Position numbers and translations under genes: made by a program. Of a stretch of 7,717 nucleotides of DNA, positions 1 through 7,296 are shown piece by piece (position 1 is the first letter of the stretch; the number at the start of each line of letters is the position of its first letter). The notes beneath the pieces were generated by a model, which searched no databases, was not told where the DNA came from, and saw nothing but the letters and a program-made list of their open reading frames with translations. Location of the stretch: NCBI GenBank assembly GCA_023398855.1, contig JAEWRS010000215.1, positions 1 to 7,717 on the forward strand, read 5' to 3'. The stretch comes from Bacillota bacterium. Lineage in GTDB: Bacteria > Bacillota > Clostridia > Lachnospirales > Lachnospiraceae.

Positions 1-1199
<1,199 letters not shown>

Positions 1200-1206
1200 A
1201 TCTTCA

Positions 1207-1234
1207 ATTAGACAAAACATACACAAAATGATAC
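1207..1234. promoter_or_regulatory. Putative AraC-type operator upstream of lacZ (copy 1 of a shared element)
   Basis: This 28-base stretch has the form ATTAGACAAA - 8 bases - AAAATGATAC and matches 2142-2169 at 23 of 28 positions in the same strand orientation, with identical internal spacing. The two conserved blocks lie about two helical turns apart, which suits the two helix-turn-helix units of an AraC-family monomer. It lies directly upstream of the weak -35 of lacZ, where an activator would bind. The likely binding protein is the AraC-family regulator encoded at 2238-3083, because the second copy lies in that gene's promoter. Confidence 0.6.
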
Positions 1235-1484
1235 TGTTAATGTTGCTGCTTCTTTAGAACAATACTTTTTTCCTTTCAATCAGGATTCTGAAATATAATA
1301 TAATGCTTGCTATGACTGCCACTACAGCATTGATCTTTTGCGCCCTTATATATATGATACTTTTTCTAAAATATTCACATTTTTAATCATTGTACAATAT
1401 ATTATTATATATTACTCTGGTAATAATTTCTAACCTTACTACCATTTCTAATAACATTCAATTCATGTCTAACGGAGGTTTTAT

Positions 1485-1997
1485 ATGAGTCAAATAAATG
1501 ATTGTGGATATTGTTGTGACACTTGCGACAGTGAAAAAAAATGTGGAAAACTGACAGGAACTTTGTTGGAATGCGGCTGTCCCGGATTTATTTCTTTTGC
1601 TAATGCTACTGCGGTAGGAACAACACAGACTATCGCCGCATTACAGGTCAATACCTCGGAATTTGAGCATCCCTGCATTCAGCTGGCATTCACTGCGAAT
1701 ATATTTACAGGCGTAACAGGCGGCTATAGTTTCCAGATTTTCAAATTGTGTTCCAACCAACTTACACCAGTTCCGGTCAGCGGAGTTTACGAATATGCAA
1801 GAGCAGTTGCCACAACAGAAGGGGATACCTTTAATTTTACTGTTTGCGATTGTGACATGGACTCTTGTACGGATTGCTTATGCACCTATTATGTAGTAGT
1901 GACAGTTACTGTTCTTGTTGTTTTGGATTCTTATATCGGTAACATAGCTCTCAGTGCCATTGTAAGCGAAAATAGCTGTACCGGCTGCCAGAAATAG
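1485..1997 (+). CDS. Cysteine-rich protein, DUF4489-like (function unknown)
   Basis: This 170-residue protein has 16 cysteines. There is a cluster at the N-terminus (Cys7, 10, 11, 14, 20), then CGCPG at 30-34, single cysteines at 64 and 89, a dense run at 121-133 (CDCDMDSCTDCLC), and a final CTGC at 165-168. The core, with a CGCPG start, a PCIQLAFTANI segment, an FQIFKLCSNQLTPVPV segment and a VCDCD...CTYYVVVTVTV beta-rich end, resembles the DUF4489 proteins that I recall from spore-forming clostridia. No function is established for that family to my knowledge. There is no signal peptide. The valine-rich stretch at 137-147 looks like a beta strand rather than a membrane helix. GGAGG at 1474-1478 supports the ATG. 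The gene looks more AT-rich than its neighbours and has no metabolic link with lacZ. A spore-surface role is speculation based on cysteine richness and taxonomic distribution. Confidence 0.75.
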   Translation: MSQINDCGYCCDTCDSEKKCGKLTGTLLECGCPGFISFANATAVGTTQTIAALQVNTSEFEHPCIQLAFTANIFTGVTGGYSFQIFKLCSNQLTPVPVSGVYEYARAVATTEGDTFNFTVCDCDMDSCTDCLCTYYVVVTVTVLVVLDSYIGNIALSAIVSENSCTGCQK

Positions 1998-2035
1998 TTC
2001 TGTTTTCAGTTTCGATTTACAAAACAACAAATAAA

Positions 2036-2071
2036 ATGCTGCTGCTGCGCTTCCCCTTGAGCCAGCAGCAT
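2036..2071. repeat. Inverted repeat (9-bp stem) downstream of the cysteine-rich gene
   Basis: ATGCTGCTG at 2036-2044 is perfectly complementary to CAGCAGCAT at 2063-2071, enclosing an 18-base loop. On the plus strand no T-run follows, so it is not a standard intrinsic terminator for the gene ending at 1997. Read on the minus strand it is followed by the T-rich stretch TTTTATTTGTTGTTTTG, but no minus-strand gene reads into it. It could be an mRNA 3'-end stabilising stem or a weak terminator. Confidence 0.4.
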
Positions 2072-2141
2072 CATTATGGAAAAGGCAAAAAAAGAACGGT
2101 CCGTTGGACAAATACAGAAATGCTGCCAGAAATAACATCCC

Positions 2142-2172
2142 ATTAGACAAATTTTAAACGAAATGATACAAT
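2142..2172 (+). promoter_or_regulatory. Promoter of the AraC-family gene, overlapping copy 2 of the shared operator
   Basis: TAGACA at 2144-2149 and TACAAT at 2167-2172 are separated by 17 bases, each one mismatch from the sigma-A consensus. The 28-base element matching 1207-1234 occupies 2142-2169 and so covers both the -35 and most of the -10. A protein bound here would block RNA polymerase, which suggests negative autoregulation. The predicted transcript would have a leader of roughly 58 bases before the ATG at 2238. Confidence 0.65.
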
Positions 2173-2237
2173 AATCTCAAAACCCCTGCTCACACATTTT
2201 CCTCAGTCTCTTCCACTAATGTATAAAGGAGACCCAT

Positions 2238-3083
2238 ATGTACACCAACACCGGCTACATGAACGAAACCGATGAAGAGCTGGAAGACACCACTCTTCCT
2301 CTCAAAATTAACAGCTGCGGTGTATACCGCCTGATCACCCGCCCGATCATGTCCACCATACGCCCATCCGGCAGGCCTGATTACCAGATTTTGTACATTG
2401 CATCAGGCAAGGCATGGTTCTCCTTTCACAATGAATCCGTAGAAATCCCAGCCGGTAACATGGTTCTTTACCCTCCTCACTCCCCTCAGCATTACGCCTA
2501 TTACTTAAAAGACAAGCCAGAAGTATTCTGGCTTCATTTCACTGGGAATGAAGCCGCTCATTTTGTCAGTGAAGCTGGTTTTGAAAATAACAGCATTTTA
2601 TATACCGGCGTATCTTCCAGGTACCGGGAGCTGTTCCTCTCTGTCATCCGGGAACTTCAGCTTCCCCGCCCCTGCTGCGAAGAACTGACTTCTCTCTACT
2701 TAAAGCAGCTCTTCCTCTTCTTAAAACGCCAAAAAGAAGAGGGCGGTTTACCAAAAACAGATTTCCAAAAACAAATGGAACAGGCAGTCCGTTACTTCCA
2801 CGAAAATTTTACATCTGAAATCGAAATCAACCGTTACGCAAAAAAGCTACACATGAGCACCTGCTGGTTTATCCGAAGCTTTAAGCAATATACCGGTATG
2901 CCTCCCGGCAGATACTTAACCTCCATCAGGATAAAAAAAGCTCAGGAACTGCTGGAAAGCACCGACTATGGTATCGGAGAAATCGGAAACATTGTAGGCT
3001 ATGACAACCCCTTGTACTTTAGCCGCATCTTTAAAAAACAAACCGGTATTTCTCCTGCTGAATACAGAAAAGCGGCAAGGTAA
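2238..3083 (+). CDS. AraC-family transcriptional regulator (cupin sensor + double HTH), likely regulator of lacZ
   Basis: This 281-residue protein has the usual length and layout of sugar-responsive AraC regulators. An N-terminal cupin-like ligand-binding domain (about 45-110) includes YQILYIASGKAWFSF and the IPAGNMVLYPPHSPQHY turn. The C-terminal DNA-binding domain (about 180-281) holds a first helix-turn-helix around 197-218 and a second around 245-267, with the family signature ending in GYDNPLYFSRIFKKQTGISPAEYR. The ATG is supported by AAAGGAGA at 2225-2232. Its promoter is covered by an element repeated upstream of lacZ, so I infer that it senses a galactoside or derived sugar, activates lacZ and restrains its own synthesis. 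The cysteine-rich gene lies between it and lacZ. The family is certain; target and ligand are inference. Confidence 0.95.
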   Translation: MYTNTGYMNETDEELEDTTLPLKINSCGVYRLITRPIMSTIRPSGRPDYQILYIASGKAWFSFHNESVEIPAGNMVLYPPHSPQHYAYYLKDKPEVFWLHFTGNEAAHFVSEAGFENNSILYTGVSSRYRELFLSVIRELQLPRPCCEELTSLYLKQLFLFLKRQKEEGGLPKTDFQKQMEQAVRYFHENFTSEIEINRYAKKLHMSTCWFIRSFKQYTGMPPGRYLTSIRIKKAQELLESTDYGIGEIGNIVGYDNPLYFSRIFKKQTGISPAEYRKAAR

Positions 3084-3112
3084 GCACATCATTATGCCCC
3101 CTGCCGCTTTTT
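3068..3112. terminator. Bidirectional intrinsic terminator between two convergent AraC-family genes
   Basis: AAAAGCGGCA at 3068-3077 pairs perfectly over 10 bp with TGCCGCTTTT at 3102-3111, followed by further T. Because the outer arms are A-rich on the left and T-rich on the right, the stem has a U-tail in both directions. It can therefore end the plus-strand gene stopping at 3083 and the minus-strand gene stopping at 3113. The left arm lies inside the last codons of the plus-strand gene. The loop is rather long (24 bases), with possible extra GG/CC pairing. Confidence 0.8.
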
Positions 3113-3928
3113 CTATCTCCCAACCAGCCGGTAAGTCTGGCGGTATTCCTTTGGCGTTATTCCCATATACCGTTTAAAAATCCTTCTGAAATAATCCACA
3201 TCATGATAACCGCACTGATAAGCGATCTCATTTCCCGTCAAATTCGTTTCAATGAGCATCCGGCATGCCTTATTAAGCCGTGCTTCATGTATTCCCTCTG
3301 TCAAGGTCTTCCCATAAACTGCATTATACACACGTCCTAAATAATCCGGGCTGCAGTCCAGCCTGTCAGCCAGAATGGAGGAAGACAAAGGCTCTTCAAA
3401 ATGATTCCTGATATACTGTCCTGCCCGGTTTGCCAACAGCACCTTCTGCCCATTTACCTCCATAGGAGACAGAGAATCGCTCAACTCGCATAACAGCTCT
3501 AAGAGCACCAGATTCAAAATGGTCCGGTCTTCCCTGCAGACATTCTGCCTCTTGATAAACCGTCGGAAAAGCTCCTCAAACTGTTCCGGCTTTCTGATCC
3601 TGATGAGCTGAGGCAGGGACATAATATCCCGCCCGATCCTCACCGCCTCCTCTTCCAGATGAAAATGAAGCCAATAAAAGTTTAAGTCCTCCTCAAACTC
3701 CCGTGTTCCCCAGTGATGCCTGCCAGGAAACAGGATCAATGCTTCCCCTGCTTCCACATTGTAGGTGATATCCTCTTCCGCAATTCCCAACATTCCGGAA
3801 TTTACATAGATGATCTCAAAGGAATCCATAACCCGGTCCGCATGACGTCCCCGTCCGCCAGTCACCAGATATCCCGCATTCAGCGCCCTCACCGGAAGCA
3901 CGGCCTTTAGATGTAAGTGATGTTCCAT
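3113..3928 (-). CDS. AraC-family transcriptional regulator (cupin sensor + double HTH), divergent from the MFS transporter
   Basis: The protein has 271 residues. A cupin-type sensor domain occupies about residues 35-95 (FEIIYVNSGMLGIAEE, then the turn VEAGEALILFPGRHHWGT, then FYWLHFH). The C-terminal AraC domain (about 165-265) has a first helix-turn-helix near 184-205 and a second near 232-254, ending in YHDVDYFRRIFKRYMGITPKEYR. The ATG at 3928 has AGGAGG in good position within 3932-3940. It is only distantly similar to the AraC protein at 2238-3083, and the two genes are convergent, so they are not a recent duplicate pair. The divergent arrangement with the transporter gene starting near 4150 makes that transporter its most likely target. 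The ligand is unknown. Confidence 0.95.
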   Translation of the reverse strand: MEHHLHLKAVLPVRALNAGYLVTGGRGRHADRVMDSFEIIYVNSGMLGIAEEDITYNVEAGEALILFPGRHHWGTREFEEDLNFYWLHFHLEEEAVRIGRDIMSLPQLIRIRKPEQFEELFRRFIKRQNVCREDRTILNLVLLELLCELSDSLSPMEVNGQKVLLANRAGQYIRNHFEEPLSSSILADRLDCSPDYLGRVYNAVYGKTLTEGIHEARLNKACRMLIETNLTGNEIAYQCGYHDVDYFRRIFKRYMGITPKEYRQTYRLVGR

Positions 3929-3996
3929 AGTTCCCTCCTGTGGCTCATGTCGGAATTCTCCAGTTTTTCACTTATTTTTCCTCTTGTATCCCTTGC

Positions 3997-4004
3997 ATTA
4001 TACT
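3997..4004. promoter_or_regulatory. Overlapping candidate -10 boxes for the divergent AraC and MFS genes
   Basis: The minus strand reads a perfect TATAAT at 4002-3997, 68 bases before the AraC-family start codon. The plus strand reads TATACT at 3999-4004, one mismatch from consensus, facing the transporter gene. Neither has a recognisable -35 at 17 bases. If both are used, the two promoters cannot be occupied together. The assignment is tentative; AT-rich spacers produce such boxes by chance. Confidence 0.3.
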
Positions 4005-4113
4005 GGCAATATAGAGAGAGGAAAAAACGGTGTCTTCCTGAACAGAAGCAGTTACAGGCCTGTCCTGTTTTCTGCTCCATTTAAACTTAGAATATCAGAT
4101 ATCAAACAAAAAG

Positions 4114-4149
4114 AAAAGGGGATTGCGGCAATTCTGCCGCAGAAATTCA
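4114..4149 (+). promoter_or_regulatory. SD-like tract plus hairpin ahead of the transporter start codon
   Basis: AAAAGGGG at 4114-4121 is the only SD-like tract near the gene. It is followed by a perfect 7-bp stem with a 4-base loop (TGCGGCA at 4124-4130, ATTC, TGCCGCA at 4135-4141). The ATG at 4150 is 28 bases from the SD tract in linear sequence, but only about 10 bases away if the hairpin is folded out. The TTG at 4123 is one base after the tract, too close for normal initiation. The hairpin therefore bears on which start is used and may tune translation. Confidence 0.5.
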
Positions 4150-5463
4150 ATGATAGAAGCAGTATTATTTTTAAAAGAAAAGGTGTCCCGCACCTATTTT
4201 AACGGAACCACTTTGACAGAGTCGGATTATTCCAAAAGCAGAAAGCTCTTTATCGCAGAGGGCTGCTGCGCCAATGGAATCGTCACTCTTACCACCGGAG
4301 CATTCCTGTCTGGCTATGCCAATTCACTGGGCGCTACTGATTCTTTGAATGGGATCATCGGCTCCATTCCAGTACTTCTCTGCACCCTGCAGATGTTTTC
4401 TTCTGTCATTCTGGAAAGCCTCTGCCGTAAAAAATGCTTGATTTCCAGCTTTTCCTTCATTCACAGACTTCTTCTTGCTTCGGTATTTTTTGTGCCTCTG
4501 TTTATTACTGATCCCGGTTCCCGCCTGGCTGCTGTAATCGCCATCTATGGTGGGGCCCACTGTTTCGGAGCCTTTATCGGAACAGGCACCGGCAACTGGA
4601 TCTTACAGCTGGTGCCTCGGCACATAAGGGGAAATTATCTGGGAAAAAAGGATTCCTTTGCTTTTGCATTTTCCACCATCTTAAGCCTGATCATGGGGTG
4701 GGTCATGGACCGGTTCCGCAGCTCCTCCATGGAGCAGACCGGCTTTCTGGTGGTAGGAACCGTTGTCCTTTTTGTGGCCTGCACTGACTTCTGGTGCCTC
4801 TCTTCCATCAGCGAGCCGGAAAGCGTACCTCACCGCCAAAGGCTGCTGGATGCAGTGGTAAAGCCGCTGGCAGACAGGGAATACCGGAAGGTTATGCTCA
4901 CTTACATGTTCTGGAACTTAGCCCTCCAGATCGCCGGACCTTTTTTTAGCGTTTACATGGTCACAGGCCTTAAGCTGAATTATACATACATCACCTTTTT
5001 AGGCCTGATTTCTTCAACTGTCCGTGTATTGGCAGCCTGGCTATGGGGACGGCTGGCAGACGCCACTTCCTGGCTTTTGGCAGCTCGCTGCTCTATGGGA
5101 ATGCTTGGTCTTGTCCATGCCAGCTGGCTTTTCATGACCCCTGAGACATGCTATGCACTCCAGCCTGTGCTCCAGGCTCTGTCCGGCGCTGCCTGGGGCG
5201 GTATCGCCATATCCGTCTTTAATCTCCAATATCACTATGCTCCAGCCGAAAAACGGGTGCTTTATGTCAGTGCAAATTCATCCTACGCCGGACTTTGCGG
5301 CTTTCTTTCCACCCTCCTTGGAGCCTATCTTTTAAAAGTATTTCCTTCACTGAATATAGGGGGCTTCCTTGTGTCCGGAATGCAGCTGCTCTTTCTTCTT
5401 TCCGGCATTCTGATCCTGGGCTGCGTCTATTACATGGGAAGGCTCCGGACCGTTTCTCTTTAA
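4150..5463 (+). CDS. Major facilitator superfamily transporter, 12 TM segments (substrate unknown)
   Basis: This 437-residue integral membrane protein has about 12 hydrophobic helices, spread from near residue 33 to the C-terminus, with a longer hydrophilic stretch in the middle (SSISEPESVPHRQRLLDAVVKPLADREYRK) as expected between the two six-helix halves. The loop with RHIRGNYLGKKDSF after the fourth helix and the basic WGRLAD loop after the eighth resemble conserved cytoplasmic loops of MFS carriers. The substrate cannot be read from sequence. The neighbouring AraC-type regulator suggests a sugar, glycoside or related metabolite. I chose ATG 4150; an in-frame TTG at 4123 would add 9 residues but has its SD tract only one base away. 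Its stop codon overlaps the stop of the convergent araR. No intrinsic terminator is visible at its end. Confidence 0.88.
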   Translation: MIEAVLFLKEKVSRTYFNGTTLTESDYSKSRKLFIAEGCCANGIVTLTTGAFLSGYANSLGATDSLNGIIGSIPVLLCTLQMFSSVILESLCRKKCLISSFSFIHRLLLASVFFVPLFITDPGSRLAAVIAIYGGAHCFGAFIGTGTGNWILQLVPRHIRGNYLGKKDSFAFAFSTILSLIMGWVMDRFRSSSMEQTGFLVVGTVVLFVACTDFWCLSSISEPESVPHRQRLLDAVVKPLADREYRKVMLTYMFWNLALQIAGPFFSVYMVTGLKLNYTYITFLGLISSTVRVLAAWLWGRLADATSWLLAARCSMGMLGLVHASWLFMTPETCYALQPVLQALSGAAWGGIAISVFNLQYHYAPAEKRVLYVSANSSYAGLCGFLSTLLGAYLLKVFPSLNIGGFLVSGMQLLFLLSGILILGCVYYMGRLRTVSL

Positions 5464-6560
5464 AGCCTCCGGTCCCTGCAGGATTTCCCAATGATCAGCT
5501 TTGGTTTTAAAATCCGTTCCACCTTGCTTTCCTCATCAGGAATCTGGTTCATCTTTTCCAAAAGAAGCTCAGCCGCCATTGCCCCCAAGCGCTCCTGGGG
5601 GTGGGCGATGGTTGTGAGCTTTATCCGTCCGTTTTCCGCAATAAAGGAATTGTCATAGCCTGTCACGGATAGATCCTCTGGCACGGAACGTCCGCTTTTT
5701 TCAATCGTCTTTATGACTTCCAGGGCAATCTGGTCATTATAGCAGACGATTCCATCCATAAGGATACCTTCCTCCAGCTTTAGCGTTAAAGCTCCCGGCG
5801 GCTTAGAAGTCCGGTCTTCTGTATGGAACCAGACCACCATATCCGGATCATAGTTAAATCCAGCCTCCTGAAGGGCCTTTACATAACCCTTGTGACGGTC
5901 CGTTCCCTGACTGTCATCTGCTTTGAATATTCCTAAAATGTGTTTATGTCCCAATTCGATCAGATGCTTTGTCACCAGATACCCGCCCATACAGTCGTCC
6001 ATCAGGATATGAGGTTTGTTTTTCATGTGGGCATAACAGCCCTGAATGAATACATAAGGGATCTGGTAAAAATCCAGTTTGTCATAAAGCCCTTTATGCC
6101 CACACATGATCTCACTTTTGCTCGGTTCAATGATAAGTCCGTCTACATCCTTTTCCAGGATTTCTTCCAGGCATTTACTTTCCTTCCGCCTGCTGTTTCC
6201 CGTATTCTTTAAGATGATGCTGTAGCCGTTTGCAGTAAGCACACGGTCGATCCCCTGAATCAGCCGGGGAAATATATAATCCGACAGATAGGTGGTGATG
6301 ACCGCGATATTCCCTGACCCCTTTTTCCCTCCGGCCTTTCTGGAAACAAAGGTTCCCCGGCCATGCTCTGCCTGGATAAACCCTTCCTGTACCAGAATGG
6401 ACAGTGCTTTTCTCACCGTATGGCGGCTGACATGACAGGAGGCAGACAGCTCATGTTCCGATGGCAGCCGGTCTCCCGGCTTTAGCATCCCTGAAACAAT
6501 GTCCTTTTTCAGTTCTTCCATTAACACATAATACTTTGCTTTTCCGCTGTCTTCCTCCAT
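5460..6560 (-). CDS. araR: Arabinose-responsive transcriptional repressor AraR (GntR-type HTH + LacI-type sensor)
   Basis: The 366-residue protein has the hybrid layout of Bacillus AraR. It has a GntR-type winged helix (about residues 10-72; recognition segment VSRHTVRKAL at 44-53, wing HGRGTFV) joined to a LacI/periplasmic-binding-like effector domain (about 83-360). Segments such as TTYLSDYIFPRLIQGI, DGLIIEPSKS, LGIFKADDSQGT and VPEDLSVTGYDNS match the B. subtilis AraR sequence closely as I recall it, and the length is similar (about 362 there). It is known to repress arabinose genes and to release DNA on binding L-arabinose. It is the last gene of araB-araD-araR, starting 9 bases after araD, with AAGGAG at 6571-6566 overlapping the araD stop codon. 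Cotranscription implies autoregulation. No AraR operator of the Bacillus type was seen in the window; the operon promoter lies to the right. Confidence 0.95.
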   Translation of the reverse strand: MEEDSGKAKYYVLMEELKKDIVSGMLKPGDRLPSEHELSASCHVSRHTVRKALSILVQEGFIQAEHGRGTFVSRKAGGKKGSGNIAVITTYLSDYIFPRLIQGIDRVLTANGYSIILKNTGNSRRKESKCLEEILEKDVDGLIIEPSKSEIMCGHKGLYDKLDFYQIPYVFIQGCYAHMKNKPHILMDDCMGGYLVTKHLIELGHKHILGIFKADDSQGTDRHKGYVKALQEAGFNYDPDMVVWFHTEDRTSKPPGALTLKLEEGILMDGIVCYNDQIALEVIKTIEKSGRSVPEDLSVTGYDNSFIAENGRIKLTTIAHPQERLGAMAAELLLEKMNQIPDEESKVERILKPKLIIGKSCRDRRL

Positions 6561-6569
6561 AGGGACTCC

Positions 6570-7268
6570 TTATGATTCTTTATTCTGGCCGTAATAGGCA
6601 TTCGGCCCATGCTTGCGCATAAAATGCTTATCCTGCATGCACTGGGGAGCCGGTAAAACCGACGGATTTAAAAGCTCTGTCATGAGGTTCATTTTGGCGA
6701 TCTCCTCCAGCACAACGGCGTTGTGTACTGCATCGGCCGCATCCTTTCCCCAGGTAAAGGGCCCATGGTTCTTGCACAAGACTCCGGGAACGTGCATGGG
6801 ATTGATACCCTGGAAGGTCTCGATGATTACTGTTCCCGTATTTTTCTCATATCCTTCCTCAATCTCTTGTTCCGTCAGATTTCTGGCGCAGGGGATTTCC
6901 CCGTAAAAATAGTCCCCATGTGTTGTCCCGTAGCAGGGAATTGCCCTTCCCGCCTGGGCCCAGGCCGTTGCCATGGGAGAATGGGTATGGACGATCCCTC
7001 CCACATCTTTAAAAGCCTTATAAAGCTCCAGATGAGTGGCTGTATCCGAGGACGGCCTTAATTTCCCTTCCACCTGGTTTCCTTCCAAATCCATGACCAC
7101 CATGTCATCAGAAGTGAGCACATCATAATCCACACCACTGGGTTTGATCACAAAAAGCCCCTGGTCCCTGTCAATTCCGCTGACATTTCCCCAGGTATAA
7201 GTAATAAGCCCCCTTTTCGGCAGTTCCATATTTGCTTCGTAAACACGTCTTTTCAATTCTTCCAGCAT
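6570..7268 (-). CDS. araD: L-ribulose-5-phosphate 4-epimerase (class II aldolase family)
   Basis: This zinc-dependent cytoplasmic enzyme interconverts L-ribulose 5-phosphate and D-xylulose 5-phosphate, the last step taking L-arabinose into the pentose phosphate pathway. At 232 residues it matches E. coli AraD (231) almost end to end. Landmarks are [13 protein letters not shown], the phosphate-site [16 protein letters not shown] with the metal-site Asp75, GIVHTHS with His94 and His96, the [10 protein letters not shown] loop with Asp119, KNHGPFTWG with His168, and the C-terminal [11 protein letters not shown] bearing the catalytic tyrosine. The longest open frame would start at 7289, but that ATG has no ribosome site. 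A strong AAGGAGGAG at 7283-7275 stands 6 bases before the ATG at 7268, which also gives the canonical [10 protein letters not shown]-terminus. It lies 28 bases after araB. Confidence 0.97.
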   Translation of the reverse strand: MLEELKRRVYEANMELPKRGLITYTWGNVSGIDRDQGLFVIKPSGVDYDVLTSDDMVVMDLEGNQVEGKLRPSSDTATHLELYKAFKDVGGIVHTHSPMATAWAQAGRAIPCYGTTHGDYFYGEIPCARNLTEQEIEEGYEKNTGTVIIETFQGINPMHVPGVLCKNHGPFTWGKDAADAVHNAVVLEEIAKMNLMTELLNPSVLPAPQCMQDKHFMRKHGPNAYYGQNKES

Positions 7269-7274
7269 ATCAGT

Positions 7275-7283
7275 CTCCTCCTT
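7275..7283 (-). promoter_or_regulatory. Ribosome-binding site that sets the araD start
   Basis: On the minus strand AAGGAGGAG occupies 7283-7275, leaving 6 bases to the ATG at 7268. It lies inside the seven-codon extension that begins at the upstream in-frame ATG (7289). That ATG is preceded only by an A/T-rich stretch without SD character, so the internal start is preferred. Confidence 0.88.
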
Positions 7284-7296
7284 TTTCATTCCGTAA

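Noticed and set aside
1302..1331. AATGCT...AGCATT inverted repeat as a terminator
   Set aside because: Only 6 bp with an 18-base loop, not followed by a T-run, and no gene ends nearby.
1389..1398. Palindrome ATTGTACAAT as an AraR operator
   Set aside because: Bacillus AraR boxes are about 16 bases with a TTGTACGTACAA core; this is shorter, lacks the central CGTA arrangement, and is far from the arabinose genes.
2077..2136. Short open frame beginning ATGGAAAAGGC in the spacer before the AraC gene
   Set aside because: Only 19 codons, no SD, and it ends before the mapped promoter; no support for a peptide.
1878..2150. 90-codon minus-strand open frame opposite the end of the cysteine-rich gene
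   Set aside because: No ribosome site, low-complexity translation, and it spans the inverted repeat and the antisense of a credible gene.
2154..2167. Catabolite-repression (cre) site around TTTAAACGAAATGA
   Set aside because: Several invariant cre positions mismatch, and the stretch is explained by the shared operator element.
3947..4084. 45-codon plus-strand open frame with a hydrophobic stretch followed by basic residues
   Set aside because: No ribosome site (the local CCTCC is the antisense of the AraC gene's SD), it overlaps the divergent promoter region, and no family is recognisable.
5447..5475. GGACCG...CGGTCC stem spanning the transporter/araR stop codons as a terminator
   Set aside because: Only 6 bp with a long loop and no T-run on either side.
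6723..7061. 112-codon plus-strand open frame inside araD
   Set aside because: It is the antisense of a highly conserved enzyme gene and lacks a start signal; a shadow frame.
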